Positions 41,625 through 53,219 of a DNA stretch of 64,000 bases are shown here, one piece after another. The DNA comes from Bufo bufo. Lineage: Eukaryota > Chordata > Amphibia > Anura > Bufonidae. How positions within the stretch are numbered: the first letter of the stretch is position 1; each line of letters starts with the position of its first letter. The stretch is taken from NCBI RefSeq assembly GCF_905171765.1, contig NC_053397.1, forward strand, positions 110,625,295 through 110,689,294, given 5' to 3'. The notes below the pieces were generated by a model. The model did not search any database, was not told the origin of the DNA, and worked only from the letters and a program-made list of their open reading frames with translations. The position numbers and the translations under genes were made by a program.

Positions 41625-42097
41625 GGAGAGGGACCAGGACACACAGATGATCTAAAAACAGCGCTGTTAAGGTAAGAAGCTTATTCTTACAAATCTATCT
41701 GTGACTCCTATGCCTTTCTGCCTGGGATCGGGACTGTGGGGAAGTATAAAAGGTCTACTTAAGGTCGAGCCATATATGAGAGGTAAGAACCCCAACCACG
41801 TCATTCCTATGATCGCTGGGTATAGATAATATATATATTTTTTTTTTGGAACATCTTTGGGTTTGCACTTGGTATCATGATATATGTCTTAGTAGTCCTC
41901 TGGATTGTGTATAGAAACACAGTGAATGCAGCACAGGGAAATCAGGAGCCCTGGAACCCCATAAGGCAGGTAGGGGTTGGTATTCTGCTGTCCTACGTAG
42001 TGTACACTAGAGGAAGGAAGTCTAGTGGGGACGCACCATGAGGAAGGGACAAGCAGGGAATTAAAAATACAGACGTCTGGAGATAATTAGTGCATTC
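41625..42097 (+). other. Retroviral leader
   Basis: Sequence between the LTR and the first MGN start, without a convincing reading frame. No splice donor can be named with confidence. Confidence 0.4.
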
Positions 42098-42105
42098 AGT
42101 TAAGG

Positions 42106-43270
42106 CAGGGGTGTCAAACTCAAATTCATCGGGGGCCGCATCAGCAGTTTGGTCACCCTCAAAGGGCCGGTTGTAACAGACAGTAAATTTTTTTTTTTTT
42201 TAAAACATCTTTGGATGACGGACACTGTTATGGGGGGATCTGTGGATGACGGACACTGTTATGGGGGGATCTGTGGATGACGGACACTGTTATGGGGGGA
42301 TCTGTGGATGACGGACACTGTTATGGGGGGATCTGTGGATGACGGACACTGTTATGGGGGGATCTGTGGATGACGGACACTGTTATGGGGGGATCTGTGG
42401 ATGACAGACACTGTTATGGGGGGATCTGTGGATGACGGACACTGTTATGGGGGGGATCTGTGGATGACGGACACTGTTATGGGGGGATCTGTGGATGACG
42501 GACACTGTTATGGGGGGATCTGTGGATGACGGACACTGTTATGGGGGGATCTGTGGATGACGGACACTGTTATGGGGGGATCTGTGGATGAAGGACACTG
42601 TTATGGGAGGATCTGTGGATGACGGACACTGTTATGGGGGTCTGTGGATGACGGACACTTATGGGGGGATCTGTGGATGACGGACACTTATGGGGGGATC
42701 TGTGGATGACGGACACTTATGGGGGGATCTGTGGATGACAGACACTTATGGGGGGATCTGTGGATGACAGACACTTATGGGGGGATCTGTGGATGACAGA
42801 CACTTATGGGGGGATCTGTGGATGACAGACACTTATGGGGGGATCTGTGGATGACAGACACTTATGGGGGGATCTGTGGATGACAGACACTTATGGGGGG
42901 ATCTGTGGATGACAGACACTGTCACAGGGGGGGAGGGATCTGTGGCTGGCACTGTTACAGGGGGGGGATCTGTGGATGACAGTGTTATATATGTGCCATC
43001 CACAATATCCTAATTGCTTGTGTATAATGCCGGCAGGCAGGACGGGCGGCCGGCGCGTCACTCACTGACGTCACTTGCCTGCGCCGCCTGCTTCATTCAT
43101 AAAGGAGGCGGTGCAGGCACGTGACATCAGGGAGTTACGCTGCCGCCCGCCCGGCCTGCCTGCATTCTACACAAGCAATTAGGATATAGAGGGCCGGCTG
43201 CGCGGGCCACATGACGAGGTCTGGCGGGCCACATGACGAGGTCTGGCGGGCCTTGTGCTTGACACCCGAG
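42106..43270. mobile_element. hAT MITE with large internal minisatellite
   Basis: AGTTAAGG at 42098-42105 and 43271-43278. The left end is CAGGGGTGTCAAACTCA, and the right end reads CTTGACACCCGAG, a damaged inverse. About 24 copies of a 29-31 bp repeat (GGGGGGATCTGTGGATGAC) fill 42210-42940. Then comes a GC-rich palindrome around CTTCATTCATAAAGG. The left end and AGGGCCGG / GGCGGGCC blocks resemble a widespread vertebrate hAT family. Confidence 0.85.
42210..42940. repeat. Minisatellite, 31-bp then 29-bp units
   Basis: The first part has ATGGGGGGATCTGTGGATGA followed by CGGACACTGTT. From about 42650 the unit loses two bases (GACACTTATG) and this shorter form dominates, with GACAGACAC replacing GACGGACAC. 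The two-stage structure shows a deletion variant that spread rightwards. Confidence 0.9.
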
Positions 43271-43292
43271 AGTTAAGGGATTGGAAAGTAAA

Positions 43293-43385
43293 ATGGGAAA
43301 CCCCCATGAAATCCCTGAGGGCTACAAAGTGACAGAGGAAGTGTTAGAAAAGGCTGGGAATTGCTTGGGACTGTTCTGGGAGTAA
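43293..43385 (+). CDS. Short retroviral leader ORF with an MGN start
   Basis: A 30-codon frame starting MGNPHEIPEGY and containing EEVLEKAGN. The gag frame at 44711 also starts MGN, has PEEY at the same distance and KVLEKAGR further on. MG at the N-terminus is the acceptor context for myristoylation in retroviral matrix proteins. It is either a degraded duplicate of the gag start or an accessory frame in the leader. A stop at 43383 ends it, shortly before the next hAT. Small size makes coding status uncertain. Confidence 0.4.
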   Translation: MGNPHEIPEGYKVTEEVLEKAGNCLGLFWE

Positions 43386-43404
43386 CTGTCTACCTATTTG
43401 TCAT

Positions 43405-44616
43405 TAGAGATGGCCTTGCGGTTCGCTCGGCAGTCGTTTTGCGGTGAACTTTGCGTGTTCGCGATTCGCCAAACATGCGAACATATGGAGAAATTCACGC
43501 CCGCCATATTCTTTTACATTGTGAAGAATTTTGACCCATGACACATCCATCAGGTGGTACATGACAGCCAATTGAGACATTTCAGCAGACGGACGTACCC
43601 CCCCTTCCCCCGGATTGTGGTAGGACATATGGTTTCTGATTTGGTGCCGCCGAGCATCTGATTTAGTGCCGCTGAGCACTTGTTAATGCCTACCACATCT
43701 ATGCTTTTTAGTTAACTTTAATAATTTAATATATTTTCATTTTGAGGGATATCTTTTCCATTCACACGTCCACAAAATGGGTCCGCATCTGTTCCGCAAT
43801 TTTGCGGAGCGGGTGCAGACCCATTCATTTTCAATGGGGCCAGAATGTGCTGTCTGCATTTGCGGATCCACATCTGCATTTGCGGATCCGCACTTACACA
43901 TCTGTGCTTCCGTTTCCGCAAAAAAATAGAACATGTCCTATTCTTGTCCGCAATTGCAGACAAGATTAGGCATTTTCCATTATAGTGCCGGCGTTGTGCG
44001 GTCCACAAATTGCGGAATGCACATTGCCGGTGTCCTTGTTTTGCGGACGTGTGAATGGACTCTCATAGTAAAATTATTAAAGGTTACGTTTTATCTTCAT
44101 GTATATTCTAATGGATTGCCTTCCTTGTACAATGTTATAATATACTTTCTATGCTAGAAAGTATATTATAGTGCATTTGTATTGTGCGGCAGTTGTGTGC
44201 GGTTCTGCTGCGTTACTGCAGGTATATAGAGGGACAAGCGTTATTGGAACAAATAATTTCTGGGATATACCAGTCGTCCCCCAAAAAAACTGATTGAAGC
44301 AGGGTGTTATATACCAATATACTTTCTTTATAGTGCATTTCGGTACTGTATAGTGCATTTGCGCCTGCGCGTACGCGAAAATTGAATGGAGATCGCAAAT
44401 TCGAATAATACATCTGGTATGTCACTGTCCATGTTGGGGGACTATTTGTGCACTTCTAGTAATTATTTCTTGGCTGCAAATATGAGCTGAAGGTTTTTCA
44501 GGTTCGCCTGCCATTAATGAATGGGAGCCGCCGCGAACTTGCGGCTCGCGAACATTTGATCGTGTTTGCGCGATCGCATTCGCGAACCGTCCCGGCAGAT
44601 GTTCGTCCATCACTAG
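43405..44616. mobile_element. hAT element in the retroviral leader
   Basis: TTTGTCAT at 43397-43404 and 44617-44624. The ends TAGAGATGG and CCATCACTAG are inverse with a mismatch. The subterminal parts are rich in TTCGCG and GCGAAC motifs (GAACATTTGATCG). A further MITE lies inside (43752-44062). Confidence 0.8.
43752..44062. mobile_element. MITE with GTCCATTCACACGTCC-type ends
   Basis: TTCCATTCACACGTCC on the left, and GGACGTGTGAATGGAC on the right. Interior of GCGGATCCGC, AACATGTCCTATTCTTG and AATGCAC blocks as in Harbinger-like MITEs. No clear target duplication. Confidence 0.6.
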
Positions 44617-44710
44617 TTTGTCATTGTTTATTGTGTGTGTAGAATCTGGCAGGAAGCTAGGGGAAGGATCCAAAAGCCCAAAGAGGCTTTGGCTTTAACA
44701 GACATGGACA

Positions 44711-45038
44711 ATGGGTAATCAGAACAGCGTTCCCGAAGAGTATGAGTCAGCTAAACAACTGTTAGGAAAGAGAGGTGGCAAAAATGGGTTAAAGAAAGTT
44801 GACAAAGTGTTGGAAAAAGCAGGTAGGAAGCATAGAAACCTTGATTTAGTGGTTTGGGAAAGGTTCAATCACACCCACAGTGGGTGGATTAAGGATCATG
44901 CGTGTGAAGATGTAGTTAGCATCTAGACTACGGTAGCAAGAGAGATAGAAACCGAAGGTTGGAAGCCACAAGTTTTTAGAGGAAAGTTGTACTGCAAACC
45001 GCCTGAAGAGGAAAATGTTATTACTGCCAGACAAATAG
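44711..45038 (+). pseudogene. Retroviral gag, matrix part
   Basis: ATG at 44711 gives MGNQNSVPEEYESAKQLLG, a likely myristoylated matrix start, followed by lysine-rich sequence (KKVDKVLEKAGRKHRN) that would contact membranes. There is a TAG at about 44924-44926. The same frame stays open to a stop at 45036-45044 with matrix-like content (EGWKPQVFRGKLYC). The rest of gag is replaced by the hAT transposon. Capsid and nucleocapsid are not present anywhere in the window. Confidence 0.7.
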
Positions 45039-48000
45039 TGTGAGAGAGAGTTCTTCAAACAATGTGCGGACGACAAGACCCGAGTGGTTTGCACGCTGTG
45101 CCATCAGAGCCTGAAGCGAGGCATTAACGTTCTGAACCTTAGCACAACCTGCATGACCAGGCATCTGCATGCAAAGCATGAACTGCAGTGGAGTAAACAC
45201 CTTAAAAACAAGGAACTCACTCAGGCTCCCCCTGCTACCTCTTCTGCTGCTGCCGCCGTCTCGGCCTCTTCCTCCGCCTCTGGAGGGACGTTGGCACCTG
45301 CCGCCAAGCAAACAGAGGATGTACCACCAACACCACTACCTCCGTCACCAAGCATCTCCACCATGTCACACGGCAGCATTCAGCTCTCCATCTCACAAAC
45401 ATTTGAGAGAAAGCGTAAATTCCCACCTAGCCACCCTCGATCCCTGGCCCTGAATGCCAGCATTTCTAAACTACTGGCCTATGAAATGCTGTCATTCAGG
45501 CTGGTGGACACAGACAGCTTCAAACAGCTCATGTCGCTTGCTGTCCCAGAGTATGTTGTTCCCAGCCGGCACTACTTCTCCAAGAGAGCCGTGCCTTCCC
45601 TGCACAACCAAGTATCCGATAAAATCAAGTGTGCACTGCGCAACGCCATCTGTGGCAAGGTCCACCTAACCACAGATACGTGGACCAGTAAGCACGACCA
45701 GGGACGCTATATCTCCCTAACTGCACACTGGGTAAATGTAGTGGCGGCTGGGCCCCAAGCAGAGAGCTCTTTGGCACACGTCCTTCCGCCGCCAAGGATT
45801 GCAGGGCAACATTCTTTGCCTCCTGTAGCCTCCTTCTCCTACTCGGCTTCCTCCTCCTCTTCTTCCACCTGCTCATCCAGTCAGCGACAGACCTTCACCA
45901 CCAACTTCAGCACAGCCCGGGGTAAACGTCAGCAGTCCATTCTGAAACTCATATGTTTGGGGGACAGGCCCCACACCGCGCAGGAGTTGTGGTGGGGTAT
46001 TGAACAACAGACCGTCGAGTGGTTGCTGCTGGTGAGCCTCAAGCCCGGCCTGGTGGTGTGCGATAATGGGCGAAATCTCGTCGCAGCTCTGGGACTAGCT
46101 GGTTTGACGCACATCCCTTGCCTGGCGCATGTGCTGAATTTGGTGGTGCAGAAGTTCATTCACAACTACCCCGACATGTCAGAGCTGCTGCATAAAGTGC
46201 AGGCCGTCTGTGCGCGTTTCCGGCGTTCACATCCTGCCGCTGCTCGCCTGTCTGCGCTACAGCGTAACTTCGGCCTTCCCGCTCACCGCCTCATATGCGA
46301 CGTGCCCACCAGGTGGAACTCCACCTTGCACATGCTGGACAGACTGTGCGAGAAAGAAAGCAGGCCATAGTGGAGTTTCAGCTGCAGCACGCACGGGTCA
46401 GTCGCACTGCGGAACAGCACCACTTCACCACCAATGACTGGGCCTCCATGCGAGACTTGTGTGCCCTGTTGCGCTGTTTCGAGTACTCCACCAACATGGC
46501 CAGTGACGATGATGCCGTTATCAGTGTTACAATACCACTTCTATGTCTCCTTGAGAAAACACTTAGGGCGATGATGGAAGAGGAGGTGGCCCAGGAGGAG
46601 GAGGAGGAGGAGGAGGAAGAGGGGTCATTTTTAGCACTTTCAGGCCAGTCTTTTAGAAGTGACTCAGAGGGAGGTTTTTTGCAACAGCAGAGGCCAGGTA
46701 CAAATGTGGCCAGACAGGGCCCACTACTGGAGGACGAGGAGGATGAGGAGGAGGTGGAGGATGAAGCATGTTCACAGTGGGGTGGCACCCAACGCAGCTC
46801 GGGCCCATTACTGGTGCATGGCTGGAGTGAAACGCAGGACGATGACGATACGCCTCCCACAGAGGACAGCTTGTCCTTACCTCTGGGCAGCCTGGCACAC
46901 ATGAGCGACTACATGCTGCAGTGCCTGAGCAACGACAGCAGAGTTGCCCACATTTTAACGTGTGCGGACTACTGGGTTGCCACCCTGCTGGATCCCCGGT
47001 ACAAAGACAATGTGCCCACCTTACTTCCTGCACTGGAGCGTGATGGGAAGATGCGCGAGTACAAGCGCACGTTAGTAGACTCGCTACTGAGAGCATTCTC
47101 ACGTCACGTCCACACACACACAGGGGGAAGAATAGTGACCACTGTGCTCCACCCTCACTCCTGGCCCTGCCTACTTGCCTCACGAGTCCTGATGACAGGG
47201 GACAACTGGACGACAGTCCCTAACTTAGGATACGTGCAGAGAAGACAGACAAGACAAAATACGGAACATGAACGGACCGGGTCAGAACCAAGAGAGCTAC
47301 GCAGTACAAAGGGTTAAGCAAAGAATGGTCAGGAGAAGCCGGGGTCAAATACCAGGAGAGTAGAGAAGTACAAGAGGAGTCCTAAGAGAGTAGTCAGGTG
47401 GGAGCCGAGGTCACAATACCAGGACGGATGCGCAGTACAGGAGGATCAGGCAAAAGGATCGTCAGGGAAAGGAATCAGGTGAGTATTCAGTAGTCCAACA
47501 AATAGCCAGGAACCTAGAAATTAACAGGCAACCTGTGGCTAGCAGGCTGCCTGTATTTATAGTGGGGAGTGAGGGTCATGTGACGTGGCCAGCGTCACAT
47601 GACCGACAGACCAACCAGTTGAGCACCGAGTGATCAGCTCGGCGCTCAAGCAGACTTAGGAGCAGGGAGCCACCCAGCAGTAAAGCCGCCCTGGAAATGA
47701 GGTCAAACACAGATCCTCATTCCCAAAGCTAAGCAACAGTTCTGCGGGCAATGGGGGACCGAGTGCACCTTTGGAACCCCGTTACAGCTGGGTTAGCATG
47801 GCAGAGATGTGAAAAAGTTTTGTCACCACGCCACAGCTAACTGCACCACCACCTGATACGGAAGGTGTTAGCAGGAGGCAACATTTCACTAACATTGTGG
47901 AACAGTACGTGTGCACACCCCTCCACGTACTGACTGATGGTTCGGCCCCATTCAACTTCTGGGTCTCCAAATTGTCCACGTCGCCAGAGCTAGCCTTTTA

Positions 48001-48166
48001 TGCCTTGGAGGCCAGCGTTTTGTCTGAACGTGTATTCAGCACGGCAGGGGGCGTCATTACAGACAAACGCAGCCGCCTGTCTACAGCCAATGTGGACAAG
48101 CTGACGTTCATAAAAATGAACCAGGCATGGATCCCACAGGACCTGTCCATCCCTTGTGCAGATTAG
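45039..48166 (+). pseudogene. hAT transposase (BED finger, dimerisation domain)
   Basis: N-terminal BED zinc finger FFKQCADDKTRVVCTLCHQS ... TTCMTRHLHAKH (C-x2-C, H-x4-H), low-complexity Ala/Ser/Pro linker, then the RNase H-like part: LTTDTWTSKHDQGRYISLTA (first Asp), VVCDNGRNLVAALGLAGLTH (second Asp), IPCLAHVLNLVVQ, VPTRWNSTLHMLDRL, then after a frameshift near 46340 a poly-Glu insert, LAHMSDYMLQCLSND, YWVATLLDPRYKDNV, and after a solo LTR insertion (47192-47787) the C-terminal dimerisation domain FWVSKLSTSPELAFYALE, SERVFSTAGGVITDKRSRL ending at 48166. It acts by cutting element ends. This copy is disabled by the missing start, the frameshift and the LTR. Confidence 0.9.
47192..47787 (-). 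repeat. Solo LTR inside the hAT transposase
   Basis: The minus strand starts TGTAACGGGGTTCCAAAGG and ends near GTTGTCCCCTGTCA. TATAAATACAGGC lies at about 47548-47560 (TATA box). It separates coding sequence for the catalytic and dimerisation parts. The left edge is approximate. Confidence 0.6.
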
Positions 48167-48284
48167 ACATTTATAACTACCTCCCCTTAACCATATATTC
48201 TTGTACTCCAGGGCACTTCCTCATTCAATCCTCTTTTTTTAATTTTACCATTATATTGCGGGGCAACCCAAAGTTGAATGAACC

Positions 48285-49075
48285 TCTCCTCTGTCTTGGT
48301 GCCGGGGCCTAAAAATATCTCAGAGTAGTCTTTTCCAGTGGTGGGTGACATGAAGCCTAATTCTCTGCTATGACATGAAGCCTGAATCTCTGCTATGGGA
48401 CCTCTCTCCTCTGTCTGGGTGACGGGGCCTAAAAATATCTGACAATGGCCTGTTCCAGTGGTGGGTGACATGAAGCCTGATTTTCTGCTATGACATGAAG
48501 CCTGATTCTCTGCTATGGGACCTCTCTCCTCTGTCTGGGTGCCGGGGCATAAATATCTCACATTGGCCTGTTCCAGTGGTGGGTGACATGAAGCCTTATT
48601 CTCTGCTATGGGACCCCTCTCCTCTGTCTGGGTGCCGGGGCCTAAATATCTCACAGTGGCCTGTTCCAGTGGTGGGTGACATGAAGCCTGATTCTCTGCT
48701 ATGACATGAAGCCTGAATCTCTGCTATGGGACCTCTCTCCTCTGTCTGGGTGCCGGGGCCTAAAAATATCTGACAATGGCCTGTTCCAGTGGTGGGTGAC
48801 ATGAAGCCTGATTCTCTGCTATGACATGAAGCCTGAATCTCTGCTATGGGGCCTCTTTCCTCTGTCTGGGTGCCGGGGCCTAAAAATATCTGACAGTGGC
48901 CTGTTCCAGTGGTGGGTGACATGAAGCCTGATTCTCTGCTATGACATGAAGCCTGATTCTCTGCTATGGGACCTCTCTTCTCTGTCTGGGTGCCGGGGCC
49001 TAAATATCTCACAGAGGCCTGTTCCAGTGGTGGGTGACATGAAGCCTGATTCTCTGCTATGGGACCTCTCTCCAA
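48285..49075. repeat. Tandem repeat, about 120-145 bp, in the hAT 3' region
   Basis: Blocks GGTGACATGAAGCCTGATTC, TGCTATGGGACCTCTCTCCT and CTGTCTGGGTGCCGGGGCC recur about seven times, in a short form and a form with an extra GACATGAAGCC piece. Three open frames on both strands are products of this repetition. Confidence 0.85.
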
Positions 49076-49351
49076 TTGATATTGGTTAATTTATTTTTTT
49101 ATTTTTTTAATTCATTTCCCTATCCACATTTGTTTGCAGGGGATTTACCTACATTTTGCAGCCCTCTAGCCCTTTCCTGGGCTATTTTACAGCTTTTTTT
49201 GGTGCCGAAAAGTTCGGGTCCCTATTGACTTCAATAGGGTTCGAGTTCGGGGCGAAGTTCAGGTCGAGTTCGGATCCCGAACCCGAACATTTTCGGGAAG
49301 TTCGGCCGAACTTCTCGAACCCGAACATCCAGGTGTTCGCTCAACTCTACC

Positions 49352-49794
49352 CGTAGGAACTCAGTTTGCTGAGATAGAGAACATATGGAGACAGAAAGCT
49401 GAGTATGAAGAGTGAGACAGAGGGGAGAATGCAGGGGCTGCTTGCAGCTGCGGGGGGAGTGACGTCACGGCATTGGAATGTGAAATAGCGAGAACACTGT
49501 TGGCAATTTTATGAGAACATAACAAGGCAATGTATGTGAGGTACTTAGTGTGAGTGTATGAAGCTCCAGAAAATGTTATTTGTTAATAAGTTCAAAGACT
49601 TGTGTGTGTGTGTTAATGTATGGGAAATATTTCTTTGTCTGTGTGAGCGAAATCAGCTTTACTGATGGAATTATTACAAAAACACAGGGAGGTGTGTGCT
49701 CTGGTTTTAGGTAAAAAAAGGAGTGAAATTATTCTATTATAGATATAATTTAAAAAAAACCAATGATAAACAGACATAGGGAAACTTACTATGT
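49352..49794 (+). other. Retroviral or flanking sequence without a reading frame
   Basis: From the hAT end to the pol remnant. Nothing recognisable. Confidence 0.35.
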
Positions 49795-51150
49795 CTCCGG
49801 TTACTGTGTATCTTAAGTCAGGATATCAGCCCCCTCGAGTGAAGCAGTACCCCCTCTGTACACCCCCTCCCCCTCAGTCATGCCCAGGAGAATGCAGTGG
49901 CTAGTCAAATTCATGCTTTTCTCCAGCCCTGGGTATTCCAAAGTATGATAAGGAATTTAACCTGTTTTGTTCAGAAATGCAGGGTCACAGTACTGCTGTG
50001 CTTACTCAGAAGCATGGTGAACGTCAACGCCCACTGGCATACTTCTCAGCTAGATTAGATCCTGTTGCTCGAGCGCCCCCTCCTGCGTCTGGGCAGTCGC
50101 GGCAGTGCAGGCAATAATTGAAAAAGCTTCAGAGGTAGTGTTGGACTACCCGGTGATTGTGCAAACCCCCCATGACATACAGGGTATTCCCACACAGGTG
50201 CAACCAAAACATCTATGTGACTAGACAACTCAGACTCCAATGTGCCCTCCTCATGCCAGACAATATTGCTTTCAAAAGGTGTACTACTCTGAATCCTGCT
50301 ACTTTGTTACCAATTGCAGATTCAGAAATGGGGGAGGGTAGAACAGGTAGCCTTTCATCTGATTTAGCTAAAAATTATCCTCATGATTGTATACAGTTGA
50401 TGCAACAAGAAACTTCTGGATTTTTCATGTGCATAAAAAGCCTCTTGATAATTCTTATGTTGAGTATTTTGTAGATAGAAGCAGGTTTATGGGAGAGGAT
50501 GGCCGGTTCCATACTGGATATGCAGTGGTCACACAGCATGAGGTAGCCGTTGCTGAACCACTCCCTCCGCACATGTCTGCATAGGAGGCAGAGGTTGAAG
50601 GCACTCACTGAGGTGTGTAAAATGGCCAAAGGGAAGAAGGTGAACATCTACACAGATTCCAGGTATGATTTTGGTATTGCACATGACTATGGATAGAGAC
50701 TTTTTAACATCTGCAGGTCAGCCCATTAAAAAAAAAAGACTCTGTGCTTGAACTAATGAACTCTTTACTGTTGCCAGAAGAAGTTGCTATTGTGAAAGTA
50801 AAGGCTCACACAAGGTGTACCACGGCAGAGGCAAGCAGCCAATGACAGAGCTGAAAAGGCAGCCAAGCTAGCTGTGTTCCGGCTACTGAGTGCTGATGCC
50901 ACCCCGGTAAGAGCCTTAAAAATGGAATATATCCAAAGACACTCTGATCAAATTGTCTGAGCAGGCCCCACCTGAAGAAAAAGAACTATGGACTAAACAT
51001 GGGGCTAGGCCATATGACCAAGGACTAAGGGGAAACAAAGACAGGAATCTGCTTGCCATGTCCTCTGTACCCGGTTATGGCTCAGGAGGCCCATGGGCCT
51101 ACACATCTGTCAAAAGGTGCTATGGTAAGTGGTGTGGTAAATATTGGCTT
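49795..51150 (+). pseudogene. Retroviral pol: reverse transcriptase and RNase H remnants
   Basis: The start of the reverse transcriptase (VTVYLKSGYQPPRVKQYPL, 49800-49857) is joined by a large deletion to its end: FNLFCSEMQGHSTAVLTQKH and RPLAYFSARLDPVA (about 49958-50070). After frameshifts come RNase H pieces [18 protein letters not shown] (catalytic Asp, near 50640-50693) and KVKAHT (near 50800). The last part to 51150 would lead to the integrase zinc domain. The polymerase centre with YxDD is deleted. This kind of connection is typical of gamma/epsilon-type pol. Confidence 0.8.
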
Positions 51151-51348
51151 GATTAGGTTATTGGGGAATTCCCTCGTGTCCTCTATTCTCTCCCTATTAT
51201 CCTCACACTCCCCTACCCTACCTAGTTACCATACCGCCCGCCAAAAATGACACAGAGCCGAATATTGGAATTAAATGGCCATAGCAGCTTTTTATTAATA
51301 CAAACATAACATGTGACATATAAAAAAAAAAAATATATATATATATAT

Positions 51349-52292
51349 ACAGTACAGACCAAAAGTTTGGACACACCTTCTCATTCAAAGAGTTTTCTTT
51401 ATTTTCATGACTATGAAGGCATCAAAACTATGAATTAACACATGTGGAATTATATACATAACAAACAAGTGTGAAACAACTGAAAATATGTCATATTCTA
51501 GGTTCTTCAAAGTAGCCACCTTTTGCTTTGATTACTGCTTTGCACACTCTTGGCATTCTCTTGATGAGCTTCAAGAGGTAGTCCCCTGAAATGGTCTTCC
51601 AACAGTCTTGAAGGAGTTCCCAGAGATGCTTAGCACTTGTTGGCCCTTTTGCCTTCACTCTACGGTCCAGCTCACCCCAAACCATCTCGATTGGGTTCAG
51701 GTCCGGTGACTGTGGAGGCCAGGTCATCTGGCGCAGCACCCCATCACTCTCCTTCATGGTCAAATAGCCCTTACTTTCAAAGTTTTCCCAATTTTTCAGC
51801 TGACTGACTGACCTTCATTTCTTAAAGTAATGATGGCCACTCATTTTTCTTTACTTAGCTGCTTTTTTCTTGCCATAATACCAATTCTAACAGTCTATTC
51901 AGTAGGACTATCAGCTCTGTATCCACCTGACTTCTCCTCAACGCAACTGATGGTCCCAACCCCATTTATAAGGCAAGAAATCCCACTTATTAAACCTGAC
52001 AGGGCACACCTGTGAAGTGAAAACCATTTCAGGGGACTACCTCTTGAAGCTCATCAAGAGAATGCCAATAGTGTGCAAAGCAGTAATCAAAGCAAAAGGT
52101 GGCTACTTTGAAGAACCTAGAATATGACATATTTTCAGTTTCACACTTGTTTGTTATGTATATAATTCCACATGTGTTAATTCATAGTTTTGATGCCTTC
52201 AGTGTGAATCTACAATTTTCAGTCATAGTCATGAAAATAAAGAAAACTCTTTGAATGAGAAGGTGTGTCCAAACTTTTGGTCTGTACTGTAT
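51349..52292. mobile_element. Palindromic Tc1/mariner derivative, copy 2
   Basis: Same ends as copy 1 (TACAGTACAGACCAAAAGTT and inverse), between TA-rich tracts. The left half has the C-terminal peptide (51491-51763, minus) followed by the N-terminal segment. The middle preserves Tc1 5' untranslated sequence (AACCTGACAGGGCACACC). The right half is shorter, with only the last part of the C-terminus. It differs from copy 1 by the unequal arms and retained 5' sequence. Confidence 0.85.
51491..51763 (-). pseudogene. Tc1 transposase C-terminal fragment
   Basis: Same 90-residue peptide as in copy 1 (WPPQSPDLNPIEMVWGELDR ... AVIKAKGGYFEEPRI). Upstream in minus orientation the N-terminal KKQLSKEK segment follows (about 51790-51880). 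The catalytic centre is deleted. Confidence 0.85.
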
Positions 52293-52561
52293 ATATATAT
52301 ATACCTATACCTGACGAAGGAGGTCCTGGAAGCCCCGAGTCCAACTGGTGCACCAAACACCCAGCTCAATACACCTTGCCTCCAGCTGTATCACTCCAGC
52401 TCGGAGACACCGAGTGATGGACACCCCACTGAAACCAACCAACTTTCCAACCCTAGTAGTCCAGCCTCACCAATTGAGGCCCTCCCATCCACAAACACCA
52501 AGCCCTACCACCGTCTTCCAGGACCACCTACCACCACAGACGTGCAACTTGACCTTCTACC

Positions 52562-53160
52562 TCAAGCTTGCGCGCCCCTCCACACCGCCAAAGCTCGCTC
52601 GATCCCCCCTTGCAGACCTAACGACCACAGATCAATGCCCACTGCATTGAGGTGGACCCCGTCCGTCCTCCAAAACTCACCCACGCCGGGCTCTAACTCA
52701 AAATGTCGTACCACAACCGCCCCATTCCGCGCCACAAATTTTCCAACCGCCCTGTTAACTTTAATACAGGCCTTTTTTATCCTCTCCACGCCACGCCAAC
52801 GCCGTCTAGGAACGATGTCCAACCACACCACTACCATCCCGGGAAACAACGACCACAACCGCAACAGGTCAAACTTAATATCCCGGATTAATTCTCTCAC
52901 CAGCTTCATGCCCAAGTCTTTCCCTCCAGCATGCAGCACCAATACATCCGGAGGCCGGTCCAGCTGCACAAAGTGGTGGACCTCGCTCAAACCCCCCCCC
53001 ACAACATACCTCGGTAACTCAGCCACCGGATGGCCGCCGCCTCCCTGTCAAAGCCCAGCTGACGACCGTTCGGTCGCACATCGGCCCATAACGCACTCCA
53101 AAAAATGAACGAATGCCTGATAATCCACACCAGGGCCGGGGGAACACCTGAAACAAAACA
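52562..53160 (-). pseudogene. Ngaro B SGNH hydrolase domain
   Basis: DRPPDVLVLHAGGKDLGMKL aligns with block III, but the conserved Asn of GGND reads Lys. FWRTDGVHLNAVGIDLWSLG is block V with Asp and His retained. The upstream part (WALTGRRRPSGG near 53080) leads to a block I that no longer shows the GDS serine. The copy is therefore catalytically doubtful, while Ngaro A keeps GGND. The open frame covers 53026-52562. Confidence 0.8.
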
Positions 53161-53219
53161 AACATACCAACCACATTAATGCCGAAGCCCGCAAACCACA
53201 CCCTTTACAGACCGCCCAA

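Larger units (their letters stand above)
45039..49351 (+). mobile_element. hAT transposon, left-truncated
   Basis: The right end is ...GGTGTTCGCTCAACTCTA at 49351, with TTCGGG / CCGAAC palindromic subterminal sequence (49205-49335). The left end is missing: coding sequence begins at once after retroviral gag near 45039. A hAT at 61633 has the corresponding left end TAGGGTTGAGCGAACCCG. Confidence 0.8.

Noticed and set aside
42210..42940. CRISPR-like array of short regular repeats
   Set aside because: Units are contiguous without unique spacers, lie inside a eukaryotic hAT element, and no cas genes exist here.
46378..47183. Long minus-strand frames with Ser and Cys runs
   Set aside because: Antisense to the hAT transposase acidic linker (GAG/GGA repeats).
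48187..49075. Repeated-peptide frames on the minus strand (QASCHSRESGF type)
   Set aside because: Produced by the 120-145 bp tandem repeat in the hAT 3' region.
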